From Planctomycetales bacterium (GTDB lineage: Bacteria > Planctomycetota > UBA11346), in NCBI GenBank assembly GCA_025362255.1, contig JANYGY010000272.1, positions 1 through 21,243 on the forward strand: a DNA stretch of 21,243 bases, given 5' to 3'. The notes below the pieces were generated by a model. It saw only the letters and a list, made by a program, of their open reading frames with translations, had not been told where the DNA came from and did not search any database. This document shows, piece by piece, positions 1 to 7,674 of this stretch. How positions within the stretch are numbered: the stretch's first letter is position 1; every line of letters starts with the position of its first letter. The translations under genes were made by a program, and so were the position numbers.

Positions 1-1536
1 AGCGAGCTTGGCGACGACCCACAGACCTTCTTGTTCGGCCATCTTGCCGTGCTTGGTCATCCAGGCTTTGAGATCGATGCCACTGACGCGCTCCATGAGC
101 AAGTAGTCGCGCCCTCTGAAAGAGCCTTTGCCCGCGAAAAACGGGAAGGCCATGTGTTCGACCGTCGCCAGAGCTGCGCATTCGCCTTGAAAGCGGCGCA
201 CCGCCCCGGGGCGCAGCATGTCATCATCAGAAAGGATCTTGAGCGCGAGGTCACGGTTGGCGAAGTCATCTCGCACCGCATACACTTCGCCCATCGCCCC
301 GGCGCCGAGTGGGCCGACGACTGAACATGCGCCGTCGATGTGGGTTCCGGGCTCGAGCGTCGGCTTGCGATCGCCCGCGGGACGAGGGCGTGCGGGTGGT
401 GCGCTCTTTTGTACGATCTTAGCCGGCGGAACCGGGATTTCGCCGATCGGTTTGCGACGATACGATTTGGTTGTCTCTTGCAGTTTAGCGCGGAATAGAT
501 CACCCAGCGCATCGGATCCGATGGAGGAGGATTGACCCCGGTCATCCACCGTCGGATTGGTCGAGGTCGCGGTTCTGCCGGTCGGGCTGACCACTCGATG
601 CGAGTAGCGTGAGCTGGGCTTGGTCGTCGCGCCTGCGGACGGACGGGTCTCGAATGGATTATCGACGAGGAAGCCTTCGATGGCTTTGATGAATTCGCCA
701 TACGACGCAAACCGTTTGGCTGGCTCTTTGGCCAAGCAGCGCGCCACCAATTTGGATATTTCAGGCGGGCAGGTCGGCGCAACGACATGCAATTCAGGTG
801 GGGCCTCGTTGCAGTGCTTGACCAGGATTTCGACGGCGGAGCCCTGGTGGAACGGCGCCCGGCCAGCGATCAGGAAGAACAGGGTTGCGCCCAGCGCGTA
901 GAGATCGGTGTGGAAGGTCAGATCGCGGTCACCGCGCGCCTGTTCCGGCGACATGAAGAACGGCGTGCCGAGGACCATGCCGGTCATGGTCAAGGCATCG
1001 GTCTCATCATCGATGGCGCGGCTCAGGCCGAAGTCGACCACTTTGACTGAACGCAAAACCCCGCCGACGATATCGACCACGATATTGGCCGGCTTGATGT
1101 CGCGATGGATGACATGCACCGACGAGTAGGCGTGATTGAGCGCTATGCCCACTTGGCGGATGATCTCGATCGACAGCTCCCAACCCAGGACGCCTTCGGT
1201 GTAATTGTCGCATGAGCGGCCGTTGGCGACGTCCATGACGATGAAGATCGATGAGCCCCAATAACCTGCGTCGTAAACGCTGATGATTCCTGGATGGCGC
1301 AACTTGGTGGTGATCGCGCATTCCCGCACGATGCGATCGACGAAGGACTTTGGATGCCCTTGGGTGTTGATGATCTTGAGCGCGAAAGATGCGGCTTCGC
1401 CCGGTTTATTGGCGAGAAAAACCGATCCATGAGCCCCGCGGCCCAGGAGTTGACCCAGTTGGTAGCCCTGCACGAGGTCGCCGCTGTCGGGCTCCTTCTG
1501 CAGGGGATCCATCATCATCGTCTCTTCGGAATGCAT
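1..1536 (-). CDS. Ser/Thr protein kinase with two tandem kinase domains, partial (3' end beyond left edge)
   Basis: An open frame of 512 codons enters the window from the left and is read on the minus strand. Domain 1 (about residues 24-290) is a complete Hanks-type kinase: glycine loop LGRGAHGSVFL near 30-40, ATP lysine in FALKII near 53, catalytic loop HRDIKPAN near 143-150, DFG near 167-169, and GTPFFMSPEQ as the activation/APE segment. A Ser/Thr/Pro-rich linker of about 100 residues follows. Domain 2 then begins with LGAGAMGEVYAV near 409-420 and LALKIL near 430, and is cut before its catalytic loop. No transmembrane segment is visible in the available part. The chosen start is the ATG at 1536. 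An internal ATG at 1515, seven codons downstream and preceded by GAAGAG, is an equally plausible start. Family knowledge: these kinases phosphorylate Ser/Thr in signalling; substrates cannot be inferred. No partner phosphatase is visible. Confidence 0.92.
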   Translation of the reverse strand, partial: MHSEETMMMDPLQKEPDSGDLVQGYQLGQLLGRGAHGSVFLANKPGEAASFALKIINTQGHPKSFVDRIVRECAITTKLRHPGIISVYDAGYWGSSIFIVMDVANGRSCDNYTEGVLGWELSIEIIRQVGIALNHAYSSVHVIHRDIKPANIVVDIVGGVLRSVKVVDFGLSRAIDDETDALTMTGMVLGTPFFMSPEQARGDRDLTFHTDLYALGATLFFLIAGRAPFHQGSAVEILVKHCNEAPPELHVVAPTCPPEISKLVARCLAKEPAKRFASYGEFIKAIEGFLVDNPFETRPSAGATTKPSSRYSHRVVSPTGRTATSTNPTVDDRGQSSSIGSDALGDLFRAKLQETTKSYRRKPIGEIPVPPAKIVQKSAPPARPRPAGDRKPTLEPGTHIDGACSVVGPLGAGAMGEVYAVRDDFANRDLALKILSDDDMLRPGAVRRFQGECAALATVEHMAFPFFAGKGSFRGRDYLLMERVSGIDLKAWMTKHGKMAEQEGLWVVAKLA

Positions 1537-1724
1537 CGCGTGCCCAGCTTGGGCGATCCCTTATTGAGGTGTGATCGAGTCGATTCTCGGTGGGTCGGAC
1601 AAAAAAATACGGGCGACACTCATCTGGTGAAGGGCGCCGAGACCTGGGCTAGAAGGGTGGATGTACGTATGAAGGCCGGTGTAATCATGGACTTAGGATC
1701 ATCCCTGCAATAAATGAAGCGCTG

Positions 1725-1743
1725 CACAGCGCGCCCCGCTGTG
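1725..1743. repeat. Perfect 7-bp stem-loop in the kinase upstream region
   Basis: CACAGCG, a CGCCC loop, then CGCTGTG form a perfect GC-rich hairpin, with further G-T wobble pairing outside it. On the minus strand it lies about 98 bases past the VWA stop and about 190 bases before the kinase start. It could be a secondary terminator or a leader/operator element. There is no T-run directly after it on the minus strand, so its function is unassigned. Confidence 0.35.
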
Positions 1744-1794
1744 TGATGGTCCGCAATTGAGAATATCTTAGTTGAAGGAGGTTTGGCCTGGCTT

Positions 1795-1829
1795 GTCGAG
1801 GGTCAGCCGCGGACATCGGCAACCTCGAC
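1795..1829 (-). terminator. Candidate terminator hairpin after the VWA gene
   Basis: GTCGAGG at 1795-1801 pairs with CCTCGAC at 1823-1829. An inner GCCG/CGGC helix lies inside the loop, giving a bipartite stem. It begins 11 bases after the VWA stop codon, which is where a terminator of the three-gene operon is expected. No U-tract follows it, so it could instead be Rho-dependent or an mRNA 3' stabilising structure. Confidence 0.4.
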
Positions 1830-1840
1830 GGGGAATGCCA

Positions 1841-2929
1841 TCACCGGTTTCCGTTTCCGAACATCTGGCGCAGGACTTGTTCGCCGAGGCTGCCGAGATC
1901 CGCACGAAAGGCGCGACCCCGGCTGACCTCGGTCAGGCGAGCGACAAAGCGCTCGAGGTACGGATCCGAGGCGACCATGAACACCGTCAGATCGATGCGC
2001 AGGCGTGGAAAGCGGGCGGCCTGATTCAAGGTCGCGGTGACGATCTCCGGGTCCAAGCCATAGCTCGAATTGACCATCAGCTGGCGGTTGTTGCCTACTC
2101 CACGCAGCAACGCCGTGGGCTTGCCGTCGGTGATCATCACCACGCGTTTGTTCGGCTGGTGCTTCTTGATCAGGATTTCGATCGCCCGCCGCAAGGCCTC
2201 GCAGGTGTTGGTGTGAAAAGGTCCGTTGCTGATTCCGGGCAGGTCGGCCACGGTCACTTCGCGAACATCATCGCCGAACAAGAGGATATTCAGGGTGTCG
2301 CGTGGAAACCGCCGTTGCAGCAGTTCGGCATAGGCCAACGCCACCTGTTTCGCCGGGGTGATTCGATCTTCGCCATAAAGAGTCATGCTGTGGCTGACGT
2401 CGATCAGCATCACGGTGGCGGCGCCGGTAGTCGCATCGCGCTCGCGCGTGACCAGGTCGTCATGATGCAATTCTGCGCGCCCACCGCGCAAGTGGTTGAG
2501 CCAGGAATCGGTGTACGCGATGTCCTCAGACGCATCGCCGGATTGCCACGGCCGGGCCGCACCGTTGGGTTCACCAAGCGCGCCGGGCTGCGGCAGCGGA
2601 TGATCGCCGATGCCGCCAGCGCGCAATTTTCCGAAGACCTTCTCCAAGGCTCCGGCGCGTATCTGCTGATTCCCTCGCGCGGTCAGTTTGCGGTCGCCGG
2701 GCTGACCAGAGATGATCTTCTCTTCGCGCAGCCGCCGCTCGAATTCATCGGCGTCGAAACCCAGCTGTTGACGAAATTCCTCGCTCAGGTTGTCGAATTG
2801 GGCAAAGGCCTCTTCAACATCGCCATTGAGGATGAGCATCAGCTGCTGAAACAATTCGTCGATGCGGTGCTCGCGCGACAGGCGGTTGGCGAGCTCACGC
2901 CAATCAAGATGGAGGTAGCCATAATCCAT
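1841..2929 (-). CDS. VWA-domain protein with intact MIDAS, partner of an AAA+ ATPase
   Basis: This 362-residue soluble protein has a charged N-terminal half (about 1-165) and a C-terminal von Willebrand A domain (about 170-355). The metal-ion-dependent adhesion site is intact: DVSHS at 177-181, a threonine in FHTNT near 240, and ITDG at 266-269. The start is the ATG at 2929, preceded by AGGTGA at good spacing; the reading frame stays open to 3109, but that extension would lie over the DinB gene. It is the third gene after the AAA+ ATPase and DinB-fold genes, 4 bases from the DinB stop. In MoxR- and Mg-chelatase-type systems the VWA protein binds client or metal and works with the AAA+ motor in protein or cofactor remodelling. 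The exact client here is unknown. No signal peptide or membrane segment is visible, so it is probably cytoplasmic. Confidence 0.9.
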   Translation of the reverse strand: MDYGYLHLDWRELANRLSREHRIDELFQQLMLILNGDVEEAFAQFDNLSEEFRQQLGFDADEFERRLREEKIISGQPGDRKLTARGNQQIRAGALEKVFGKLRAGGIGDHPLPQPGALGEPNGAARPWQSGDASEDIAYTDSWLNHLRGGRAELHHDDLVTRERDATTGAATVMLIDVSHSMTLYGEDRITPAKQVALAYAELLQRRFPRDTLNILLFGDDVREVTVADLPGISNGPFHTNTCEALRRAIEILIKKHQPNKRVVMITDGKPTALLRGVGNNRQLMVNSSYGLDPEIVTATLNQAARFPRLRIDLTVFMVASDPYLERFVARLTEVSRGRAFRADLGSLGEQVLRQMFGNGNR

Positions 2930-2933
2930 GGAT

Positions 2934-3434
2934 TCACCTGCTTTGCGCAATCCAGGTGCGGCCCGCGACGGTCGCCTCGACTTGTTCGAGATGGTGTTCG
3001 GTGTGGCTGACGAATTTGGCGAGCAGGTCGTGAAGGCTGAGTTTCCCTGCTTCGTTATGCACGGCGCAGCGTTGCCATTCGTCGGCCACGAGGCTGCTAA
3101 CGAATTCATTCAGCAGCGCGCGTTGGGCTTCGAACAGCTGCTGCGACACCAGCAGCGAACGATCCGGAAACACCAGGCGGGCATTCCAGCGATCGGGATC
3201 GAGCGCCCACAGCAGGGGTTTCGCATCGGCGAGGGTTCTTTTCACCCGATCGAGGAAGGCTGACTCGCAGTCGACGATGTGCAGCAGCATCTGCCGACCA
3301 GTCCACTTGCCGGCGGCATAGGGTCGCGCCAATGCGGCTGGGTCCGCAGCGAAAGCGGCGCGAACCGCAGCCGTTGAGCGTTCAAGACCAGCGACCACCG
3401 TCGCCGTCACCGTCGCCTGAATCAGATCGGTCAC
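2934..3434 (-). CDS. DinB-superfamily protein (four-helix-bundle metal-binding fold)
   Basis: This 166-residue protein has the DinB/YfiT layout: mostly helical, with GKWTGRQMLLHIVDCE near 42-57 supplying His52, and SHTEHHLEQVE near 143-153 supplying His144, His147 and His148. These fit the usual histidine metal site, one His in helix 2 and an HxxxH-like pair in the last helix. The family includes thiol-dependent S-transferases and damage-inducible proteins of unknown activity; the substrate cannot be deduced. The start is GTG at 3434, overlapping the stop of the upstream AAA+ gene in the string GTGA, so translation is coupled. Its stop lies 4 bases before the VWA start. Its placement between an AAA+ motor and its VWA partner is unusual. 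Confidence 0.85.
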   Translation of the reverse strand: MTDLIQATVTATVVAGLERSTAAVRAAFAADPAALARPYAAGKWTGRQMLLHIVDCESAFLDRVKRTLADAKPLLWALDPDRWNARLVFPDRSLLVSQQLFEAQRALLNEFVSSLVADEWQRCAVHNEAGKLSLHDLLAKFVSHTEHHLEQVEATVAGRTWIAQSR

Positions 3435-4924
3435 GAGCGTTTGCCCTTGTGCTTGCGGGTCATCAGCGAGGCCAGCAGGTCGGAATAGACGAGACCGCGC
3501 AGGCTGTCCTCACGCGCCAGGCCCCCGCCCTGGAACAGCCCTTCGATGATGAATTCCTGCCACAGGGCGCCGTCGTCGGGGCCGTGCTTGGTCAGCTTCT
3601 GCGCGAGTTCGGCCAGATCAGGCACCTGGGCCAGGGCCTTGGCGTGTTCCGCGTCGGTCGTGCGATCGGACAACTGCACCCGGTTACCGGCAGCGAACCA
3701 GCGCAGGAGTGACTTCCACGGACCTTTATCGCGCTCGTCCTCTTCGTCTTTGATCACCGGTGGCAGGCGTTCGGCCCAGATGGTTTTCACCGCTTCACCA
3801 AGCACGTGCCAGCCGACCTTTAATGGGCCTTCCTGTTCGCCTTCATACGCCAGTTCGATTTTTCCGGTCATCCCGCTGAGGGTCGCCGGCAGGTCGACCA
3901 GCCGCGCCCGTGGATGGCGTTCACCGGTGCGCAGGCCGCGCGCCAGCACATTCGCCTGCAGCAGCTCACGCGCGGCGACCGTCAAGCGGGCGCTGACGCC
4001 GCTCGCCGCGTCGACGAACTCGCTGCTGCGCGCAGCGCGGGCGGCTTCTTCGATCAATTCGTCGAACAGATCCGGAATCACCGGTTCGACGCCGCCTGCG
4101 CCGGCCAGAGCAGATTCCTGTTGAAGGATCGCCACGCCCTCGGCGCGAGTCTTGGGATAGTGGGTCAGCACCTGGCTGCCGATTCGGTCCTTGAGCGGGG
4201 TGATGATCTGACCGCGTGAGGTGTAGTCCTCTGGATTGGCGGTGAACACCAGCATCAGGTCCAGCGGCAGCCGCAACGGGATGCCGCGCACCTGGACATC
4301 CTGTTCTTCGAGAATGTTGAACAGCGCGACTTGGATGCGCGGGCTGAGATCGGGCAGCTCGTTGATGCAGAATATCCCGCGATTGGTCCGTGGGATGATC
4401 CCGAACGTCACGGCGCGCAGATCACCGAGATCGTAACCTTCACGATGGGCGCGGATCGGATCGATATCGCCGATGAGGTCAGCGACCGCGACATCGGGGG
4501 TCGCCAGTTTTTCGCCATAGCGATCGGCCGGAGTCAGCCAGATCACCGGCGTGTCGTCGCCGTGCGTCGCCACCAGTTCGGCGGCCACCGCTCCGACTGG
4601 CGCCAGCGGGTGCGAGCGCAATGGATCGCCGGCGATCGCCGGCACCTTGGGATCGAGAAAGGTCGCCAAGGCGCGCGCGAGCCGCGTCTTGGCCTGTCCA
4701 CGCAGACCGAGCAACAGCAGATCGTGACCGGCCAGGATCGCGTTGACCACCTGGGGAATCACGGTGTCGGCATAGCCGATGAGTCCGGGAAAAAGATCGT
4801 CGAGCGAGGTCTTCGCGGCGAGGGCGGCAACCAGGTTGGCGCGCAATTCCTGCTTCACCGTCCGCGGCGCGAACGCTGGATTCTTAGCGAGGGATTTGGC
4901 AATAGCGCCGAGGGTCGTGGACAT
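3431..4924 (-). CDS. AAA+ ATPase of the Mg-chelatase/MoxR type
   Basis: A 497-residue protein. Walker A is GLRGQAKT at 73-80. The Walker B region is IFCINELPDL near 184-193, followed by LSPRIQVALFNILEEQ, the characteristic helix of ChlI/MoxR-like ATPases. Sensor 1 is FTAN near 227-230, followed by PEDYTSRGQI. An acidic insertion lies near the C-terminal third (KDEEDERDKGPWKS). The start is the ATG at 4924, with a weak GGAAG about 9 bases upstream. It is the first gene of the operon with the DinB-fold and VWA genes. By family, it is an ATP-driven remodelling motor that uses the VWA protein as adaptor. No chlorophyll or cobalamin genes are present, so metal insertion into a tetrapyrrole is not supported and a MoxR-like chaperone role is more likely. 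Confidence 0.92.
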   Translation of the reverse strand: MSTTLGAIAKSLAKNPAFAPRTVKQELRANLVAALAAKTSLDDLFPGLIGYADTVIPQVVNAILAGHDLLLLGLRGQAKTRLARALATFLDPKVPAIAGDPLRSHPLAPVGAVAAELVATHGDDTPVIWLTPADRYGEKLATPDVAVADLIGDIDPIRAHREGYDLGDLRAVTFGIIPRTNRGIFCINELPDLSPRIQVALFNILEEQDVQVRGIPLRLPLDLMLVFTANPEDYTSRGQIITPLKDRIGSQVLTHYPKTRAEGVAILQQESALAGAGGVEPVIPDLFDELIEEAARAARSSEFVDAASGVSARLTVAARELLQANVLARGLRTGERHPRARLVDLPATLSGMTGKIELAYEGEQEGPLKVGWHVLGEAVKTIWAERLPPVIKDEEDERDKGPWKSLLRWFAAGNRVQLSDRTTDAEHAKALAQVPDLAELAQKLTKHGPDDGALWQEFIIEGLFQGGGLAREDSLRGLVYSDLLASLMTRKHKGKRS

Positions 4925-5041
4925 GGGGGCGTGCTTCCGCTGGGACGTTTCGCGAAATCATCCGCTGCGGCACTTGGCCACACAACCAGCAAACATTACA
5001 CCGCGATGATCAGCGGGCTTGATGAACGATTTATCACCAGG

Positions 5042-5060
5042 TTCCTGCAAAAAGCAGGAA
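5042..5060 (-). terminator. Candidate terminator hairpin after small lipoprotein gene
   Basis: TTCCTGC, an A5 loop on the plus strand, then GCAGGAA form a perfect 7-bp stem. On the minus strand it starts 5 bases after the lipoprotein stop codon at 5066. No U-tract follows the stem; the T5 lies in the loop. Position supports a terminator; sequence alone is moderate evidence. The remainder of the 141-base gap up to the AAA+ gene start shows no clear promoter. Confidence 0.45.
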
Positions 5061-5065
5061 GGATC

Positions 5066-5575
5066 TCAACGGTCTGCCGGCGCATTCAAAACCAGATCGG
5101 GCACCACGCCGGCGCCGCGCGTCAGGCCATGCAGGGTGATCGTCCAATCGAAATAGTAGGTCGACATGGTGGCGGGGAATTCCCAGCGCAGCGACAGATC
5201 GCTGCTGCTGCCCGGTGCGATCTGGAGCAGGGCCAATTGATCATTCCCCTGGATCACGGTGCCTGACCACGGCGTCCAAGTCGACGAGCTGGCTGCCTCA
5301 GCGGGATGGGTCGAGCCTTCGGCGCGGAGCAGAACGGTCGCCGCATCGGTCCCGGTGCGCTTCAATGCCAGAGGTTCGGTGCCGGTGTTGGCAAGCCTGA
5401 TCGTGGCATAAAAATGCCGCTGGCTCTGCTTGAAATACAGCAGCTTGGCGGTCACCCCGTCATGGGTCGTGGTGACGGCGTTTTCGACCGTGTAATAATG
5501 TTCGACACGTGCGGGTGAGCAGCCAAGGGTTGCGAGCGTCACCAGGATGACCGGACCAAGCAGAAGTGCGCGCAT
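5066..5575 (-). CDS. Small lipoprotein of unknown function
   Basis: A 169-residue protein with a lipoprotein signal: a basic start, a hydrophobic stretch LLLGPVILVTLAT, then lipobox TLGC with the cysteine at residue 19. The mature part looks like a beta-sandwich, with alternating hydrophobic strands, RLANTGTEPLAL near 60-71, and LSLRWEFP near 127-134. This resembles Ig-like or DUF4352-type extracytoplasmic domains, which is a shape-based guess. It is predicted to be anchored by lipid in the inner or outer membrane. It is transcribed alone, divergent from the coiled-coil gene at 5652, with 76 bases between the starts. No clear ribosome-binding site precedes the ATG. Confidence 0.8.
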   Translation of the reverse strand: MRALLLGPVILVTLATLGCSPARVEHYYTVENAVTTTHDGVTAKLLYFKQSQRHFYATIRLANTGTEPLALKRTGTDAATVLLRAEGSTHPAEAASSSTWTPWSGTVIQGNDQLALLQIAPGSSSDLSLRWEFPATMSTYYFDWTITLHGLTRGAGVVPDLVLNAPADR

Positions 5576-5651
5576 GATCGGCGAAGACTACACCGGTGTC
5601 CGGCCGAGCTACCTGTGCTTGCCCCGCGAACCAGCGCCCGCACAACCCGGC

Positions 5652-7628
5652 ATGAACCTTGATCCGGCGCAACGATTATCGCTCAGCCTAGAGCGTCAGA
5701 TCCGCGATGAGCGGAGCGACGCGCTCGGCCGGATGCATGCTGCGTACGAGCAGTTGGCCCAAGCCCTGGTCGAAGGCGCGCGCAGCCGTGGCTGGCTCGG
5801 CGCGGATCCGCTCGAAGCCCTGCGCGTGGTGCTCGCGCCTGATGCGCAACTGCACCAGCTCGGAGCGGCCGCGGGGGATCTGTGGCTGGCATTCTTTACT
5901 TGCTTCCGCACCGACGAACAGGCCTTTGAGGCGCAGACCTTCCGCACGTTGGCCGATGAATTGAATCGCCGTCTGGCCCAGGTGCCGGCCGGCGGACGGC
6001 CAGATCCGCAACTGACCATCGACCTGCTGATCGCCCTTGAGCAACTGTGGCATCAGCGTCACGAGGTGATCAATCAGCGGCTCGATCAGCTGATCGGCGA
6101 GCTTGGCACCAACCAGGCGCAGCTCGGTTCGGCGCAGCTGTTCACCGCCCATGCGCAAGACGAGATCAGTCGGGCGATGCAGGTGCTCGAAGGCGCCGCC
6201 GTCGCCGCCGGACTGGCGCTGCCGGCCAACGAACAAGCGCTCGATCGATTGACCCGGATCCTGGCGCATTACCGCGGTCTGAGTCAGACCCACGAGACCG
6301 CGGCCCGCGAAACGACCAAGGCTTTCGCGTTGTTCCTCAAGGCCGTACGCGCGGTGGCGACGCGCGGTGAAGTACCCGCCCTGCCCCCCGAGGCGCAGGC
6401 GGTGGTCGACATCGTGCGCTCGCTTGATGACGCCCGGCGCGAAAACGAAAAGGCGATCCGTGAACTGAAGGGTCACGTGGCCACGCTGGAAGCCCAACGG
6501 CGCGAACTGTTGACCACCTTGGAACGTCGCGAACGGCGGATCACCACGCTCGAACACGGCGATGCGTCCACCGATGAACGCTTGGCGCTCTATCGCCAAG
6601 CGTTTGCCCAGTGGGAGACCGGCGGCGATCCGCGGGCGGTGCTCGAACAGGTGCGCACCATCGAGCGGGTCGTCGTGCTCGCCAAAGCAGACGCCGAGCA
6701 GGTGGTCAAGGCGCTCGATCGCTGTCACGCCGATCTGGTGCGCGGCTTGGCGGATCTGCATGCGGTGCTGCCGCTGATCGATGATCCCAAACGCTATCGC
6801 CCGCGCACTTTTCTCGGTTTCGGCGGCAAGTCCGATTACGACCTGAAATCAGTACCTGGCCTGGCCGAAGCGTTGCGCGACGGCGGCCGCGATCTGCGTC
6901 TCTATGCCGACCGCGCGCGGTGGGCGGTCGGCGTGCAGGACATCGCCCGCCAGGTCGCGCGCATCCGCGCGGTGTTCAAGGAATTGGTCAAGCTGGTTGC
7001 GCATTGGCGCGAAAAACTCGGTGACCCGCCGCCGGTGTCGATTTCGATCTCGCTCGATGGCTCTAGCGGCGTGCTCGCCCTGCCGGCGGTCGTGGCGACC
7101 GATCTCGAAGCGATGCTCAAGCGCAAAACGAAGGTCGGCCCGGCGGCGCTTGTGCTGGCGCCGATCCTCGAGGACTGCGTCGCGTTGTATCATGCGACGG
7201 TGTGCCAAGCCAAGGGCACGGCGATCGCACGCAGCCAGCCCAGCGCCAAACGTGAAAGTCCGATCCAGCAGGTCACCCGTCTGACGGCCGAACTGTCCGA
7301 CTTGGCGGGCACCTGCGAGGCGGCCTTTGGCGAAGCCGCGCAGCGCGATTTCATTCTCGAAGACCCCGACGCCCGCTTGCTTGCCGAGGAACATCTGCTG
7401 CGCGGCACGCTGACCGTCTTGGACACGGCCTGCGCCGAATTGCTCGGCCATCGCGGCGTGCCGCCGGCTGTTCCGGGATCAACCGGGGGAGCTTTGAGTG
7501 GAGGAAAGCCCGGCAGCTCGTTCCCGGCGCTGCCGCCGAAAAAGGACATTGCCGGTATTCGCGATGCGATCGAGTTGCGCGTCTCCTGGTGGGAAGACGT
7601 GGCCCGTTACCGTTTTGCGATCGGTTGA
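5652..7628 (+). CDS. Large helical coiled-coil protein of unknown function
   Basis: A 658-residue protein that I do not recognise. It is strongly helical and rich in Ala, Leu, Arg and Glu. A clear coiled coil occupies about residues 255-312 (for example ENEKAIRELKGHVATLEAQ and RRELLTTLERRERRITTLE). A Gly/Pro/Ser-rich patch near 610-635 separates a short C-terminal helix. No signal peptide, membrane segment, nucleotide-binding loop or catalytic motif is visible, so it is probably cytoplasmic and structural or scaffolding. The ATG at 5652 is chosen because the frame upstream (possible starts at 5547 and 5574) runs into the start of the divergent lipoprotein gene. No strong ribosome-binding site is seen at 5652, so the start is uncertain. 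It ends 46 bases before the ABC binding-protein gene on the same strand and may be cotranscribed with it. Confidence 0.8.
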   Translation: MNLDPAQRLSLSLERQIRDERSDALGRMHAAYEQLAQALVEGARSRGWLGADPLEALRVVLAPDAQLHQLGAAAGDLWLAFFTCFRTDEQAFEAQTFRTLADELNRRLAQVPAGGRPDPQLTIDLLIALEQLWHQRHEVINQRLDQLIGELGTNQAQLGSAQLFTAHAQDEISRAMQVLEGAAVAAGLALPANEQALDRLTRILAHYRGLSQTHETAARETTKAFALFLKAVRAVATRGEVPALPPEAQAVVDIVRSLDDARRENEKAIRELKGHVATLEAQRRELLTTLERRERRITTLEHGDASTDERLALYRQAFAQWETGGDPRAVLEQVRTIERVVVLAKADAEQVVKALDRCHADLVRGLADLHAVLPLIDDPKRYRPRTFLGFGGKSDYDLKSVPGLAEALRDGGRDLRLYADRARWAVGVQDIARQVARIRAVFKELVKLVAHWREKLGDPPPVSISISLDGSSGVLALPAVVATDLEAMLKRKTKVGPAALVLAPILEDCVALYHATVCQAKGTAIARSQPSAKRESPIQQVTRLTAELSDLAGTCEAAFGEAAQRDFILEDPDARLLAEEHLLRGTLTVLDTACAELLGHRGVPPAVPGSTGGALSGGKPGSSFPALPPKKDIAGIRDAIELRVSWWEDVARYRFAIG

Positions 7629-7645
7629 CGTGCGCTGATATTGAT

Positions 7646-7671
7646 CCGGAGACCGAGAACCTACGCTCCGG
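7646..7671 (+). promoter_or_regulatory. Inverted repeat just upstream of the binding-protein start
   Basis: CCGGAG at 7646-7651 and CTCCGG at 7666-7671 form a perfect 6-bp stem with a 14-base loop, 3 bases before the ATG at 7675. Such a hairpin could hinder ribosome access or end the upstream transcript. The GGAG lies too far from the ATG to be a normal ribosome-binding site, and no other is visible. Function is inferred from position only. Confidence 0.3.
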
Positions 7672-7674
7672 CCC

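Larger units (their letters stand above)
1537..1840. other. Intergenic region between VWA gene and kinase gene
   Basis: This 304-base gap separates the end of the VWA operon from the start of the tandem kinase gene; both are read on the minus strand. It must contain the kinase 5' region. I see no convincing -35/-10 pair on the minus strand. It contains two inverted repeats, listed separately, an A7 run near 1602-1608, and the plus-strand string AAGGAGG near 1775-1781, which resembles a ribosome-binding site but precedes no credible plus-strand gene. No tRNA-like fold was recognised. Confidence 0.6.

Noticed and set aside
1772..3010. Long plus-strand open frame opposite the VWA gene, with an AAGGAGG string at its start
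   Set aside because: It is antisense to a clear VWA gene and its translation has no recognisable domain; GC-rich codon use leaves long open frames on the other strand.
2930..3109. N-terminal extension of the VWA gene to an ATG at 3109
   Set aside because: The extension would overlap the DinB gene, its residues look like out-of-frame translation, and the ATG at 2929 has a proper ribosome-binding site.
3431..4924. Mg-chelatase for chlorophyll or cobalamin synthesis
   Set aside because: The motifs fit the broad ATPase family, but no tetrapyrrole gene is nearby and the large ChlH/CobN subunit is absent, so the specific role is not supported.
5688..6761. 357-codon minus-strand open frame
   Set aside because: It lies entirely opposite the 658-residue coiled-coil gene and has the composition of an antisense shadow. 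The plus frame continues far beyond it.
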